Shown one piece after another: positions 48,787-63,184 of a stretch of 64,000 nucleotides of DNA. The position numbers and the translations under genes were made by a program. The notes beneath the pieces were generated by a model. The model saw only the letters and a program-made list of their open reading frames with translations, had not been told where the DNA came from and did no database searches. Source of the stretch: Laccaria trichodermophora (Eukaryota; Basidiomycota; Agaricomycetes; Agaricales; Hydnangiaceae); the NCBI GenBank assembly GCA_018417955.1, contig JACTVC010000028.1:124001-188000 (forward strand). Reading direction: 5' to 3'. The first letter of the stretch is position 1. The number at the start of each line of letters is the position of its first letter.

Positions 48787-49075
48787 GATTGAGCGGAATC
48801 TGGAGAGGCGAGCAAGACGAAAGGTACCTGGGCTGGTGTCGTATTCATCAGAAGGGCCAGTCGATGGACTCGCTCTTCCAAAAACGACGGTCACCGCTAT
48901 GCATAACGTGTAGTGATTCGTAAGTACCAGGAAAACAACTCTATCAGCAACAAAAATGTACGTGTACAGCGTGTAAGTGAGTTACAAAAAGACAGATTTC
49001 AACAATCATTGTGTGATATTACAAATGCTTTTAGGATGCGTGTGTTGGATGTGGGGTAAGTCCCTTTCAAAACTT

Positions 49076-52000
49076 CTATAACGACTCCCAGCCGCCTGTA
49101 TCTAAAGAGCCCTCGAGTTTTCTAGCAACGAGTGTGGGGATCCCATGGTTTAGCCAGATCTTGCGGATCTCCTCCCATCGGGCGTGATGGAGGTATTGGC
49201 GTCGTCCGCGCCTAGAAGAGAGGGATCAGAACTTGCTCTGAAGGGGCGGCAGAAAACTCACCTCATCGATAGATCTGCTTCTCCATGTGCGTCTAGGTAA
49301 GGCGATGATGTGAAGCTACCGTTGCCTGCGTTGAGATATAGTATCATGCATCGTTTGACGAGATAGTAAATGCCGACGATACCACCACATCTAATACGAT
49401 CAGCCAAATAGACTCCTAAGATGGAAAAACACTTACTCTCGAGTGTGCATATTACATTCTCCACGCTCACTATAATCCATATCAATGCAGCAATTACTCT
49501 GCAAACAGCACACCGTTCCGCAAATAAGGCAGATAGCAGCATCAGTGGGCTGGGTGTTACATCTATTACACGTCAAGCCCTTGTCTTGTTGAACGAAAAG
49601 GCTGTCGAGAATAAGTGGAAGACGGGCAAGTCGATATACAGCTGGATAGTCCAGCGCAACACCACAGTTCAACTGGGACGCAGCATGCGAGTGCCCATAG
49701 TGTGCACACCATCCAGAGAGTGCGTTCTGGAGCGTATCTTGATTTGGAAGGTCCGATAGTGGGGGAATACCAAGCATGGTTATAAGGCGATTGTATTCGC
49801 ACGGTGCAGGTGAACCAAAGTTCGGAGTGGGAAAAGCTGAAGGTAAAATAGACCGACAAAGAATGGCGGCCCTGCGCAGGAATGGGAGCGTGAAAGCGTA
49901 AAGGAGCTTCTCGATCCTAGCTTCCCCAAACGTCTCAAATGCCAAAGTCGCAGTGTGTTCAAAGACGGGGGAATGGCGGACGACGGACATGAAAAACATG
50001 CGCACATCGCCAAAGACGTCTTCATGTGCGCGACGGGAGATTTGAACGGTGGTGAAGCTGCGGGTCTTGTTGAGCACGTATACCAACCCGATAACAGTTC
50101 GAGCAAGACACGCATAATATGTCAGGACGAGAACGTGTCTGAGCATATCCGGCGCAACTGCAGCTGTTTCCACCAACACCGTGAAAGGATCCCTTAAAAG
50201 CAAAGGATACGAAAACGAAGTCAAAGAGGTCCTGCTCCACTCTGGAAGCAGACGTTTGATAACAGCCTGCCGGACAGCCTCACGCCCTTCATCAGGCCTC
50301 CCTTTAAACTGTTGCCCAACCAGTCTCGTCAAACACGAAAGCAGCCCTCTAACCATGCGCATCTGCGCCTCCGTGAGATTATCAACCATAAGCCCACTTG
50401 GAGCGTCCATCCCCCTCTGGGCCGTCTCGATGGCGGATATCGTATACCCAAGAAGCTCCTCAGGCAAGTATATCCCCGCACCCCTCTCTCCTACCTCAGG
50501 CTCCGGCCGTTCCCGAAGATGTCTAGTTTGCTGGGAAAGTGATTTTGACACGACCATAACGGTGTCGAGCATCTTCGCGCCTTCCATCCCCTCCCCTCCC
50601 CTCACCAACCCCGCATACCCTGGATCCTGGGCGCTCCAAAACACAAACTCTCCCGTGCCGTTCCTGAACTGTAACGACTCTAGCTGCGGGTCCGGTTTAG
50701 ATCTGAGAATGGTGATCCCAGCTGCACGTATCCAATCTGAGAATGGGATACTATTCAGCGTTGTCGGAGAGGGGTCTGTCACGGGGAGAATGACGTTTCC
50801 AAGGCTTTTACATAGAGGACAGATATACTCCTTCCGAGGAATGCTTTCAGGGTGGTTTCTTGTTGCCTGGGCGCGATGTCGTTGACGGATGGAGATGCTA
50901 TACACCTGGAAACACTCCAGATGCATCATATGACTACACACGGACGCATGAAGCCCAAATCGCGTGTACTGAGCTGGGAACCCATCGAAATTGGGGGAAG
51001 ACATGGCTTTAGCATCGAGAGCTGCAGCTTGTGGTGGGGGAAACGTCGTCAGGTTCGACGACGGAGTCGTACGATCCATGGACGGAACGGATTGCAGAAC
51101 CTCATTGAGGTACGAGTTATGGCTATCCGGATGCCTGCGTATAAACCTGCTAGGCTGAATGATGCCCAGCGCACCAAACAATTTGGTAGAGTTCAAATCC
51201 TCCTGACACACAATACACGTCCCATACGACACCTGCTCCTCGCTTGCCTCCTCCATATTCTCATCATCGTCTTCATCAGCATCGTCAAAGTTGATGGCAA
51301 AGCTCGCTTGTTGAGCTTTCATCTGCTGCATGATGGCTTCCTGTCTAGCTTTCGCAGCCCGCTTCTTCATATCCTCCGGGTCAGCAGCAGGCGGCTGCGA
51401 AACGTCCACGACTTTCCTATGACACCTCACTTCATCCGGTACCCGTCCCTCCAGCTGTCCAAGTATCCACTGAACCCTAGGTTTGTACATCTTGTACTTA
51501 TCGTGATGCTCAAACGAACAGATAATGTTCACCAAGCTCTTCTCCTCCTCAAACGTCTTGGACGCCGCAAGATGGCTGAAAATCTCTGGCCGTTCCACGA
51601 TGGCGAGCATAACGAGATGAAGCGTCTGATCCAGGATCGCCTCAGCCGAAGGCGGCGCAGACCCAGCCGACTCTGTCAGGACCAGGATATTGTACAGGGA
51701 ATAGAACATAACCTGGAGCAACGCCTCCGACTCGAACGAGGACGGTATGATCGCAAACGGGCCAAACGTCACGCCAAATGGTTTGGGCACAATCACAGGC
51801 TCAGCGACGCCCGTCTTCTTCTTCAACCTATTCCGTAGAATATTCTCCACCTCTTCCCGCTTATTCCGCGTATAGTGGTAAAAGAACGGGTTGACCTCGT
51901 CATACATCTCTTCTTTCAACTCATACAACCCCGCATCAGTAGCTGTCTCCGGCTGCTTAAAGTTCGCAACCTCGTTCAGCATCCTATCAAAACACACATC

Positions 52001-54777
52001 ATCAGCCAAACGCTCCGCAACCCGCTTGACGAGGTCGGAGAAGGTACAAGGTCCCATGGCCAATGCATGGATGATCTCCCTCCTCACAGTTAGGTGGACA
52101 GGCATCCGTGAGGCATTCGCGTTTTCGCTGAGGATAGTGATGAGGACGTTGAACACCTCCTCGACCATGCTTGACAGTTGTGTGCCCTCGTACGTCGAAT
52201 GTAAGAAGGCGCCAGAGAAGTACCCTAAGAGTCCAAACCGATCAAGGATGGAGACAAAGACGGTATTGGGATCCAGAACGACCAGTGCCGTTTGTAAAAT
52301 GTACAGATCCTGGTCGTAGCAGAGCTCTCGAAGCATGTAATCGCGATAGTGCAGTACCTGCCCTCGAATCGCGAACCCGTTTCGAACCCAAAGACCTGTT
52401 CGGATCTGAGCTATCATAGCCAAAACTTCGTGGAAGATGTCAGCAAAGTAATAAACAAGAAAGGAAAGCAGGGAAAAGTCACCTCGAAGTGGAAAGTCAA
52501 TCAAAGTAAGAATAGCCTGTTCACTAACATTGAACATCATCACCTCTCTCAAGCTATAAAACCCTGCTGGCCTCAACGCCTCCTCCGTGAGCAAATCCAC
52601 ATGCTTAAACAAGTCCGCAAGGAGCCAATGCAACGAATGATGAAAGCTCACCCACCCCTCCAACACATCAAACTCCACAACATGGTACTGCGTATCCCCA
52701 AACGCAACCTGATGGAACGTGATCGGGCTGAACTTTGCTCTATCAAGTCTATCTTCCGCCAAAGTGCACACCATCAAGATGTGGTGCACGACCGTCGTAA
52801 TGGCGAACACCAACTCTGCCGCAGACGCCTTTCTGTACGCCTCCCCATAGACTTTGATGACTCTTGATAGGGACAAGGTGACGTTGAAGACGCTGACCCA
52901 CGCATCGGTCTCGTACTCCACATGGTTCGTCGCAGCCCTTTTGTTAGGGTTCACACACATGAACAGCTGACACGTCCTCGCGAAGCCGACTATATACTCC
53001 GTATCGCGACATATCAAAGCCTGCACCGGGTCCGTGTGGATTAAATACCGCAAATCACTAAACACCGGCATGAATCGCTTCGATTTGAACGGGAAGCTGT
53101 CTGGGTCGAGTTGGGAGGAAGAAGAAGAGGGGTGGAGGACGTGTTTATCGGAGATTTGGTTGGTGAAGAAGGAGTGGAGGATGGAGAGGAGGCGGGAGAC
53201 GAGTTTGTGGTTTTTGACGAGGTGGGCGGAGACGGAGGGGACTGTGAAGAGTTGGAGGGCGAAGTATTTGATGGAGGTTTCTGCGTCCCGATCTACGAGG
53301 AGGTAGGTGTCTAGGACGCGGTGGTAGACGTTTGCGAAGCGACCAGCTGTAGTTGGGGAAATGATGATAGATTCTCAATGATGAAAAAAAAAGAAACATA
53401 CCAATTGTGAGCTTGTGAGTACGACTAAGAGATATAAGCGATGCATATATCTCTTTCAAGCTCAATCTTGGCTTCTTCCATAACCGCGTATGGTACAAAA
53501 AAAGCGTCTCGATCCTCGTAGGGTTCGCGATCTCCGGAAGCGTAATCGCAGACGACGGGCTCATGTTTTTTTCCTTTTTCCGTCTGGGGGACAACAACTC
53601 CGCCGCCAGAATCTCCCTTATCACAAGCGTGTCCGTCGCCAAACGTGCTCGACTAAGGTCCAAAAGCCACTCAATAATCACCACCGCCACCTGTTCGCAA
53701 AACGTATCATACGCTCGCCTAATCGTCACACCCAGATCGATCTGCGTGATAGCCTGCGCCATCTCCAGCAGGCGCGTGACATTCGTGTTCATGTCGACTA
53801 TCTCTCTCCCGTTCTCGTCGATCCTCTGCGTCACCTGCGTAGCGTCTTCTCGACTCCGATTAGTCATGTCGCAAAGCAGCTTGATGACCTCTTCGAATGA
53901 GTGTTTCTCATCGTTCCATAGTATCACGCAGTACTGGTCTTTCATCATCGGGTCGGCAGAGGGCTGAAGGCGGAGATCGGCCTCGTTGGCGGGGACGGAT
54001 GGGTCTTCGGGGGAATAGTCGAGTGTATCCAACAGAAAATCAAGCGCGAACGCGACGGTTTTGCGCATCATGTCGTGTAAATCCGTAGGAACGTGTACGC
54101 GGTATGGGTAGCCTTGCACGGGGGGGACGTCATTTGGGAGTAGGCCTGTGGGTGTGACCATAGGTGAAGGTGTACCCAGCAGTGGGTGGTAAGGACATCC
54201 AATGGGTCTTCGCCATGCTTCCTCGTCGCCGCAGTCACAGCACCCGCCGGACTGCATGGCGATGAAGAAGCTGACATTGTGGCCTGTATGATCCGTCGCA
54301 CGAAAACATCGCGAGCAGACTACACAGCTGTCGTCTAATGCACAGTCTCTGTAGATGGATGGTGGTCAGACGAGCATGAGTGGCATCGGGTAGAGTAACG
54401 CACTTGCACCGATAACAACTCTCCCCTTTCTTGAATATATGCGAACATGGTCGGCCAGGGACAACGGGATCGTCTCTCCCTGCTGCAGAGAAGCCGACCG
54501 ACGCTTGGTACTCACTCAACAGCGCGTGTTGTGGGACTTGCGTCACCCCAGTGGGAAGGAACAACTGAGGGTACGATGCCATGAAAGGCATGTACAATTT
54601 CTTGAGGATCTCGGCTCTAGCAGCGGGAGTGAAGACGTATTTCCTCGAGCCGGGCATAACTTCAAGTGAGAAACGTAGCTCGTCGAGGAGGTCGGGGCGG
54701 TCACGGTCTTGAGTGGCATTGGTGCTCATCGGTGGGTTTGCTCGTCGGGAGGGAAAGAAGGAGGATATACCAGACAT
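49076..54777 (-). CDS. UBR1: UBR1-type N-recognin E3 ubiquitin ligase
   Basis: Exons (minus) 54777-54404, 54348-53402, 53346-49437, 49390-49262 and 49211-49076 give 1831 aa, close to fungal UBR1. The UBR box (about residues 108-180) shows the Cys/His ligands CSHIF, CYRCKDC after splicing, CVVCSRCF, and GGCCDCGDEEAWRR; it binds basic type 1 N-degrons. A ClpS-like region (about 260-340; CVILWNDEKHSFEEV) would bind bulky type 2 N-degrons. A RING-H2 begins near residue 1150 (TCIVCQEDL, later HASVCSHMMHLECF and ICPLCKSLG) and recruits the E2. The C-terminus contains the autoinhibitory-type Cys-rich domain (LTCNRCNTQPTD, CLICGTVCC) and ends with GGWESL. It targets substrates to the proteasome by the N-degron pathway. 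Exon 3 is unusually long (3.9 kb without an intron). Confidence 0.93.
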
Positions 54778-55287
54778 TGTTGATGGTCGTGAGTGAGTGC
54801 AAGTTAGACGGTCATGAGTATAAGTAGTAGCACTTATGTCGACGAATTTACCGGCGCTCTCCGGATTCCTGCCGCATTGGGAAGGCTCAGGGTCAGGCAC
54901 GTGCCTGAGGCGCGCTTGTCCTGGGCACTCCTGCCAAACCGAACAAGCACGCGTCTCGTTTCGTCTCATCTCACATTGTCGCACCTGCTCTGCGCTTCTC
55001 CAAGTCTTCCATGTCCGCTACGTTCCCCGCTTCTGTGGTTACCTTCCTCCCTCTTTCGGTAGTTACAGTTTGTTGTAGATAGATCCAATTTTTGACGCCT
55101 CTCATTTTTCAAGAATCTCGCGCCTGAGGTCTTCATTCCATTTTGTTTGCGTCTGCGGGATAGGAGAGACTAGTAGTGTGTTATTGTAAAAGTAGATTAG
55201 TTTGCATCATGTACATAGTAGCTGTCCTCGAAACCTTCCAAATATCATCTCCTGTATTGTTGCTCACATCTCTCATGCAAACTGTGC

Positions 55288-57690
55288 TCACAAATCATCC
55301 TCGTCACCTGAATCATTTTCTTCTCCTTGGGGTGTCTCAGAAGCCATCCGTTGCTCAGGTGTGCCATTTTTGCTCTTGCGACGTGCCTCCAATTTGACGC
55401 GGATGGCCTTCAAAAGTTCCGCAAAGCTCTTATCAGCATCAGGGTACTCTGTCCGGAACATCGCCGCGCTGCGTCCCAACCTGATTGATGAGATAGGTCA
55501 AAGACATGCTCGGAATTTGTCCAAACTATCAAACTAAATCAATTGACGCACCGCTCGTATTCTTTGAAAACTCGTTTCCTTTGGCTGCGCTTGCTGCCTG
55601 TGAACTCGCGCATCGCCCCTTTGTACCATTCCGCCGGCCAGTCTTTCAGTGCAACTTTTGTGATAGGATCAGTGCTCTCCCACTGCTCAATTGCCCTCAA
55701 CCATGCACCCTGTTTGCGGCCAAGATCAGGGATGTAGACACCAGGTATGGGTGGAACTCGTGCTCTTTTTGATTTCACAGGACGATCACTTTCAATGGAT
55801 GGACGCTCGGGCTCGAGAGGCACCTGTTCAAGAAGAGATGTTGAGATAGGCTGCCATTCAGGAAGCGTGTATGGTGCAGAGGCGGAGCGTGCTTCTTGAG
55901 CTCGAGGGCGTGTTGGAGGTACACGCACTCCTGGCCCTGCACCTGGCGTGTCCATGCATGAGCCTTGGGTGACGCTGCTTTGAGAACAAAGGTGAGGCAC
56001 CATTTGAATTTTCTCAGTGAGCGTGCTCAAAGCCCTCTCGACTGTGCGTGTGATAGTGTGGGTCATCTCCCTCACCTCCCCTGCTGTGACGTGCGCAGTT
56101 GCGATGTGGTCGCCCATGAAACTTTGGTCTGCACCTTTCTGCACAGGGTGGAGAGCATCGCCATGGCCTGTTTCATATGCTTGAAGAGAATCGACAAGGT
56201 ATTTTATCAATGTATCCACCTAATAATAACGTCGATTCATCAGCTGTATAGTACAGACTGGCTGCTCAATAACTCACCTTTTCGCCGATTGCCCAGCCGC
56301 CCCACCATCGGATCGTTGCCAAAGTCCAACGTCGGCCAATAGGCGCAAACATGAATCGATATTGTGCACCTCCACGCCGAAAGCAGTGGGTGGTGTAGTA
56401 ACCTTTCAGCCCGGCTTCCTTCGAAAACTTCTTCAACAGAACTTGAAATTGATCGTAACTCATGGCTCGCTTTGTGTGGATCACACCATTTGGAGCGATA
56501 TATGGAAACAGGAAGTCATTAGCCTCCACAGCTGGAGAACCCAGACTCTCACGGAATTTGAGCCATCTTGGGAGGTGAGAGTTCATATCGATCTCAGGGA
56601 TGTCTTGTGGATAGATGTCATACACGCAACCTGTCAGATATCTTTAGTCAAATCACGGGGAGTTGGGAAAGGAAGGTGTGTACTTGTTCGGTGACCATCA
56701 AATCCTTGCTCATGCTGCCATCCCTTTCTATTCTCAAGTTTAACCTTGAAGTGAGGGATACAGTACGGTTGTGGCCCTGTACAGTCCTCAATGATGTCCT
56801 GTTTCTCCAAAGTGAGTAATTCAAAACATCTGCCATAGACGGGTCAGCTCAAGATTTGTTTGGAAGTGTTACAGTGAGCCCCACCTAGTCCACAAAGTGA
56901 ATGCCGAGGTCACAAATGCTCTCATAAGAGCATGCTCAAGACGGAACATTAGTGTCTCCACATTCGGAACAGGCATTTCCAACAACTCGTTAGGGCATGC
57001 TCTCTCGGACCACTGCATCAAGGTCTGAATCTCCTCAATTGAGATGGCCTCAGCATGCTGGCGCGTTGCTGCTGCTCCCTTCACACTCGCCCTGATCTTG
57101 ATTGCATGAAGCAAGGATGCTACGGCTGGTGCTCGTGCAGGACACCCTTGGACCTGTCCAGTGGACTCATCACAGCAGTAGTTGCCAGTGTATCGATCAC
57201 CATCCCTATCACCGCAATCGTGGTGGTGAGCGGAAGCCTAATTCCAGCTTTTGATCAATGCCACTCACATTGTATCCCAGTACCTCGCAAACGCGCCATG
57301 AATCCCTTCTGCAGTCGACTTGCCGAGGCCATCGGCAAAACACTTCTGCACTATGAACAACTCTAGCGCCTTTGCAGAGTACTGATTTGGTGGGTTTTCA
57401 AAAGCCTTTGCAAGCTCTGACGTCGGAATCCCTTGGCTGCAGATCTCCTCACCATGAAGCTTCCTCTCCTCTATCTGGGCATCTAGGAATGCCTTTCCTC
57501 TCCGAATATACCCGCGGTATCCGTTTTCAGTGTTCTTAACCGTTGTATACTCCTTCACATGTGCTGTTCGAACTTTTTGGAGGGTCGCGAGGCTTGCGGC
57601 TTCTCCAATGGTTTTCTTTTTCACCGACCGACGTTTCGGCTTTCCTGTTTGAGGGATGGGTGATACTCGAGGGCTGGATTTGGGTGCCAT
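55288..57690 (-). CDS. Crypton-like tyrosine recombinase
   Basis: Exons (minus) 57690-57269, 57205-56885, 56829-56696, 56630-56278, 56219-55552 and 55480-55288 give 696 aa. A basic N-terminus (KPKRRSVKKK) precedes a core-binding region. The catalytic part holds THCFRRGGAQYRF (the H-x-x-R box) near residue 380 and a candidate nucleophile Tyr417 in VDTLIKYLVDSL. The C-terminal region (about 560-640; WLRAIEQWES, LKDWPAEWYKGAM) resembles the GCR1_C DNA-binding domain that marks fungal Cryptons. Cryptons move by tyrosine-recombinase chemistry through circular DNA. No terminal repeats are expected, and element limits cannot be drawn. All exons join in frame, so it may be active or domesticated. Confidence 0.75.
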
Positions 57691-57950
57691 AAAGCAGGGC
57701 CTATACGTACAAGAGAGAAAGAAATATATTGTGCATTCCCCAATGACCATGACCATGTTTCAGCTTCAAATTGCCGACAGTCACCTTGTGACCCTGTATA
57801 CATACTATTCCGAACAGGTAACCATGAAATACCCGATCAGCCTTGGAAGGAAGCCAACTAAGGATTTTATAGCGTAAAAATACAAACTAGTAATACAGGT
57901 TAGTTGATACAGAGATTTTAGTTGTACAAGTTTTGATACAGAGCCGCATT

Positions 57951-60058
57951 TTACATTGTGAGGTCGACGAAGCCAAGGAACTTTATACCTTCACCATCCA
58001 CTTCACCGTTGTTGTCCTCATCGTCGTCAATGACGATAGGGTTGCTGCTCGAGCCGGTACCACTCGACCCCGCCACACCAGAACTCGATGCACTTGACGC
58101 GCTTGCCTCCGACGAGCCTGACCCCACCACATCCAACCCTGCCACACTTGATCCTGCCGAACTCACGAATCCCGCTGCACTCAACCCCGCCACAGCCATA
58201 TTCAACCCAGCCATGCTTGAGGTTGCCTGTGATGCACCTGAATCGTGTGTGCTTGTTTCGATGATGGCTCCTTGGCCGACAGTAAATAAAATCTAATGAA
58301 TTTATAATTCACGCAGTCGAGAAAGTAAACGTAAAACTTACTGGTGGTGGAGCATTCGGAGGAGAGGGGCAGGTGACGTAGCTTTGACGACTGGCTGTGT
58401 ATGCCTGGACAAGGTCGGGGAGAGCAAACTCCAAGATGGCACCAGGAACCCAAATGGTATGGGTGTCCTTGAAGCCCTCTTGGAGCATCTTGTTACGAAT
58501 GTCGGCATCGAGAGATGAGAGAGTTGCTTGCAGGAGCAACTCTGTCTTGATGACGATGCTGTAGCCCTGCACATTTGAACCGGTTGAGGGGCCGCCAGGA
58601 CCGACCTTCCTGTGTTGGATGCGAAGTACATTGGCTTGGCTGAAGGGTCCCTGAAAATCGTTGTTCGTTTTCCTGGCCTGGAAACGAATGAGCTCAATCA
58701 AGGGTGGCGATAACGACAAACCTGGATAAGATACTGGATTACAACACCCGGCCATACGTTGTCACAGAAGCGCTTCACTATATTACCTTCCATTCCCCAA
58801 CCAAACAACCTTTCGCTGAGCGAGGCGATGTGTGAAAGATCGGGTTGGCGGGGTGACCAGTGAGAGGTGTCGGGGCCACGGCCAGTTTGAGTCAGCGTCG
58901 TGATGGGCTTTGCGTAAAGGAAAAGGACGTCGATGCTGGGGAAACCATTTGTGATGTTGTGTGCGATCTGAGGGTGCTTCCTGCCCAGGAGATTGTGTGG
59001 ATCCGATGTTAGCTCCTCCCTCAACTTCTCGCGCCATGCGATAAGGAAGGTTTCGAGGGATGCCTTTGAGTAGCGCTGTGAAGCCTGAAACAACGTCTCG
59101 GCAAGGTGACTGTGTGCGAGTTGGTATGCAATCGTTATACCACAGCCCCGCAAACCTTTCTACGTCATATCAGTATCATCATGTTTGTAGAATCCCAAAA
59201 GAGGATCATACCTGGTCGTAATCACCGCCAACAAGAATGGCCGCAAGAAAGAGACCTGCTTGCGAGAGGCCAACACGTGGATCTGCACGTACATTCTCCT
59301 TTGTGTAAGTCACCACTGTGTCGCCATCGTTCTTTGCGTTCCAGCTGGTAGAATACAAGTTAGTGTTGTGAATTCAACCAATACAGAAGAAATACTCACT
59401 TGCGAGTGACCACCAAGGCACCGAAAATGAAGGTGTCGATGTCATCGGTTACAACAACATCAATTTTGTGTGTGGCATTCAACATTGCCAATTCAGCCTC
59501 GGCTTCTCCGGGGGCCTATGAAGCTGTGAGCGAAAAGACTAGACTAAAAAAGCATATACGCAACGGTGTACCAGTGAAATCCAAACGCTTCGATGAGACG
59601 TTGGAAATGCGACGTCATCCAATGAGGTGCATTAGTCTTGACCTTCTTGCCGCGCTTGATAGAAGGACGACCAGGTCCATCGAATACGAAAATGGCAGCG
59701 ATCGAGACGGAGATGAGGCGGCAGAGGCGGAAAAAAAGAACACGAATTGCTGGATTTTCTCCAGCTTGTGTCCCTGGCCCTCGTTGTTGCCCTGTCCATA
59801 AAGTTTGGGCCTGATGCATCCAGATACTAACATCAGTGAGACATCAGCATGAAAGGCAGAGTAAAGAGCATTATACCTGCTGTCGATGCCCACATATACA
59901 ACCCCTTCTCCACGTCGATCACTCTCAAAACCCTCCCTGATAGCAAGCTGGGTGAGAGTTCGTTCTTGGCTGACTGGTTTAAGAAGCTGTCGATGTTATC
60001 AGTGTGGTCCCGCAACGTGAACAGCTTCGTTTACCTCCCATCCACCAGAAAAGCCCAT
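57951..60058 (-). CDS. XPG/FEN1-like (PIN-fold) nuclease with C-terminal SIM-like motif
   Basis: Exons (minus) 60058-60035, 59986-59877, 59826-59565, 59515-59400, 59344-59212, 59159-58722, 58692-58342 and 58292-57951 give about 590 aa. XPG landmarks are MGFSGGWELL, VGIDSSIWMHQAQ after splicing (catalytic Asp), FDGPGRPSIKRGKK, APGEAEAELA (acidic pair), VVTDDIDTFIFG and VGGDYDQ followed by the helix-hairpin-helix GLRGCG. These coordinate metal for cleavage of DNA flaps or Holliday-junction-like structures, as in GEN1/Yen1 relatives. A Ser/Gly-rich tail carries PIVIDDDEDN, a SUMO-interaction-like motif. The exon 6-7 junction is unclear: in-frame joining gives a 29-bp intron, or a 53-bp intron if eight residues are dropped. 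Confidence 0.8.
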
Positions 60059-60740
60059 GATGGCTCGAGTGAGAGATGTGCGAGAATTCCCGAGACATGC
60101 TGAGTCAATTTATAGGAAGGGCCGGCATTGGGGGTAGATTGCAGGGAGAAGAGAAGAGCATTGAACCTCTGAATTTTGCAAGGGGCGCAAAACTCAGCTA
60201 ACAAGGAAAAGAATGGGAGGCGGTGGTCTTCCGTTTTGAAGGTGGAAGGTTGGTGGGAAGCAGTAAACGAAGCCGTTCATCACTGTAAGAGGGAGATCAT
60301 GTGATTTAGACGCGTCGCGTCAAGACGCCAAAACATACCCTTCTGTGGTAGAATACTCGATAAGTGTATCTGTAGGAGGATAAGTGGGCTAAGAACTTAC
60401 TTATGATCAATTTACCGTAAATCAAGTTCAATTTACAGAATTTACGGAGCCTTGATAGCCAACCAGTTCAATTTACAAGTAGTCCTGGCAGGAGAACTGA
60501 GCTGGCAGCCTTTGACTTGATTTACAATGATTATTCGGCTCAGCCCACCCTTAGCTCACCCTTGCCAAGTAGCCGATCAGTCAAAGATCCAGATTTATGT
60601 AGATCTCAGATGACTCTAGGAAGTTCTGTGCTGAAGTTCTGAGGCGAGCAGATATCTTGCAGTGGCATTGTAGGGTGTTTTATCCGAAGTTGTCACAATA
60701 AAATCTTTTGTAAGCTACCATCTATTGTACAGACATCATG
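60059..60740. other. Intergenic, no supported gene
   Basis: AT-rich in the middle, with several caatttac/gtaaat words near 60405-60470. Nothing recognisable. Confidence 0.5.
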
Positions 60741-60744
60741 ACTA

Positions 60745-62539
<1,795 letters not shown>

Positions 62540-62540
<1 letters not shown>

Positions 62541-63140
62541 GCTTGAACGCGGAAACCTCAGAGAAACCCCAGAAAGGAGGGCGAACGCGGAAACACCACC
62601 CTTGAGGTCGATAGCGGAAGGCTTTCTTTGCAACATTTCCGCGCTCGAGGTTTCCCCTCTCACAACGAATGCGGAAATCGTGATCGCACCTTCAGATCCT
62701 CGCACACCCAGCACCCCCGGAGGAAGACCCATCCCCAGTCGCGGAATCCCCGCATCGTCTTGCTCTCGAACGAGGACAGCTTCCTCGATAGCGGAAAGCA
62801 TTTTCCGCTATCAGCGCTTTCCGTTATTGGGGAAACACATGAGGATCCTCGTTTGAAAAAGGTGAAACCATGCTCTTTTCTCATTCTAGGACTCACTGGC
62901 CTCGTTTCAGTGTGATGTCATAGGTGAGACAGAGGTTCAAACAGCTCGATAGCGGATTTGAACCTCCATAGCGGGAAGGGCTCTTAGGCTTTGGATTTCT
63001 CGTTAGCGGAAAATGCTTCTGCTATCGAGGAAACCTCCGATCCCTTTTCCAAAAAACGGTGAGACCTCTCTTCTTTTTCCTCAATCGAGGGCTTGCTTAT
63101 CTGGTTCAGGGTGACATCATGGGTGAGATCGCACTTCAAT
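62540..63140. repeat. TAGCGGAAA-rich repeat zone
   Basis: The words gatagcgga, ttagcggaa and cgcggaaa recur at about 62550, 62585, 62612, 62788, 62952, 62969 and 63003. A perfect hairpin gatagcggaaa/tttccgctatc lies at 62787-62812. Two imperfect units of about 150 bp (62786-62938 and 63000-63139) share tagcggaaa, a gaaac...ggtgagac/gaaacc region and gtgac/gtgatgtcat...gggtgaga ends. Confidence 0.65.
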
Positions 63141-63184
63141 GCTCAGCGCCGCCTTGACATATCTTCTCACAAGCTCACAGCAAC

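Noticed and set aside
50852..51838. Plus-strand ORF of 328 aa
   Set aside because: It lies entirely antisense to the long exon of UBR1 and has no motif.
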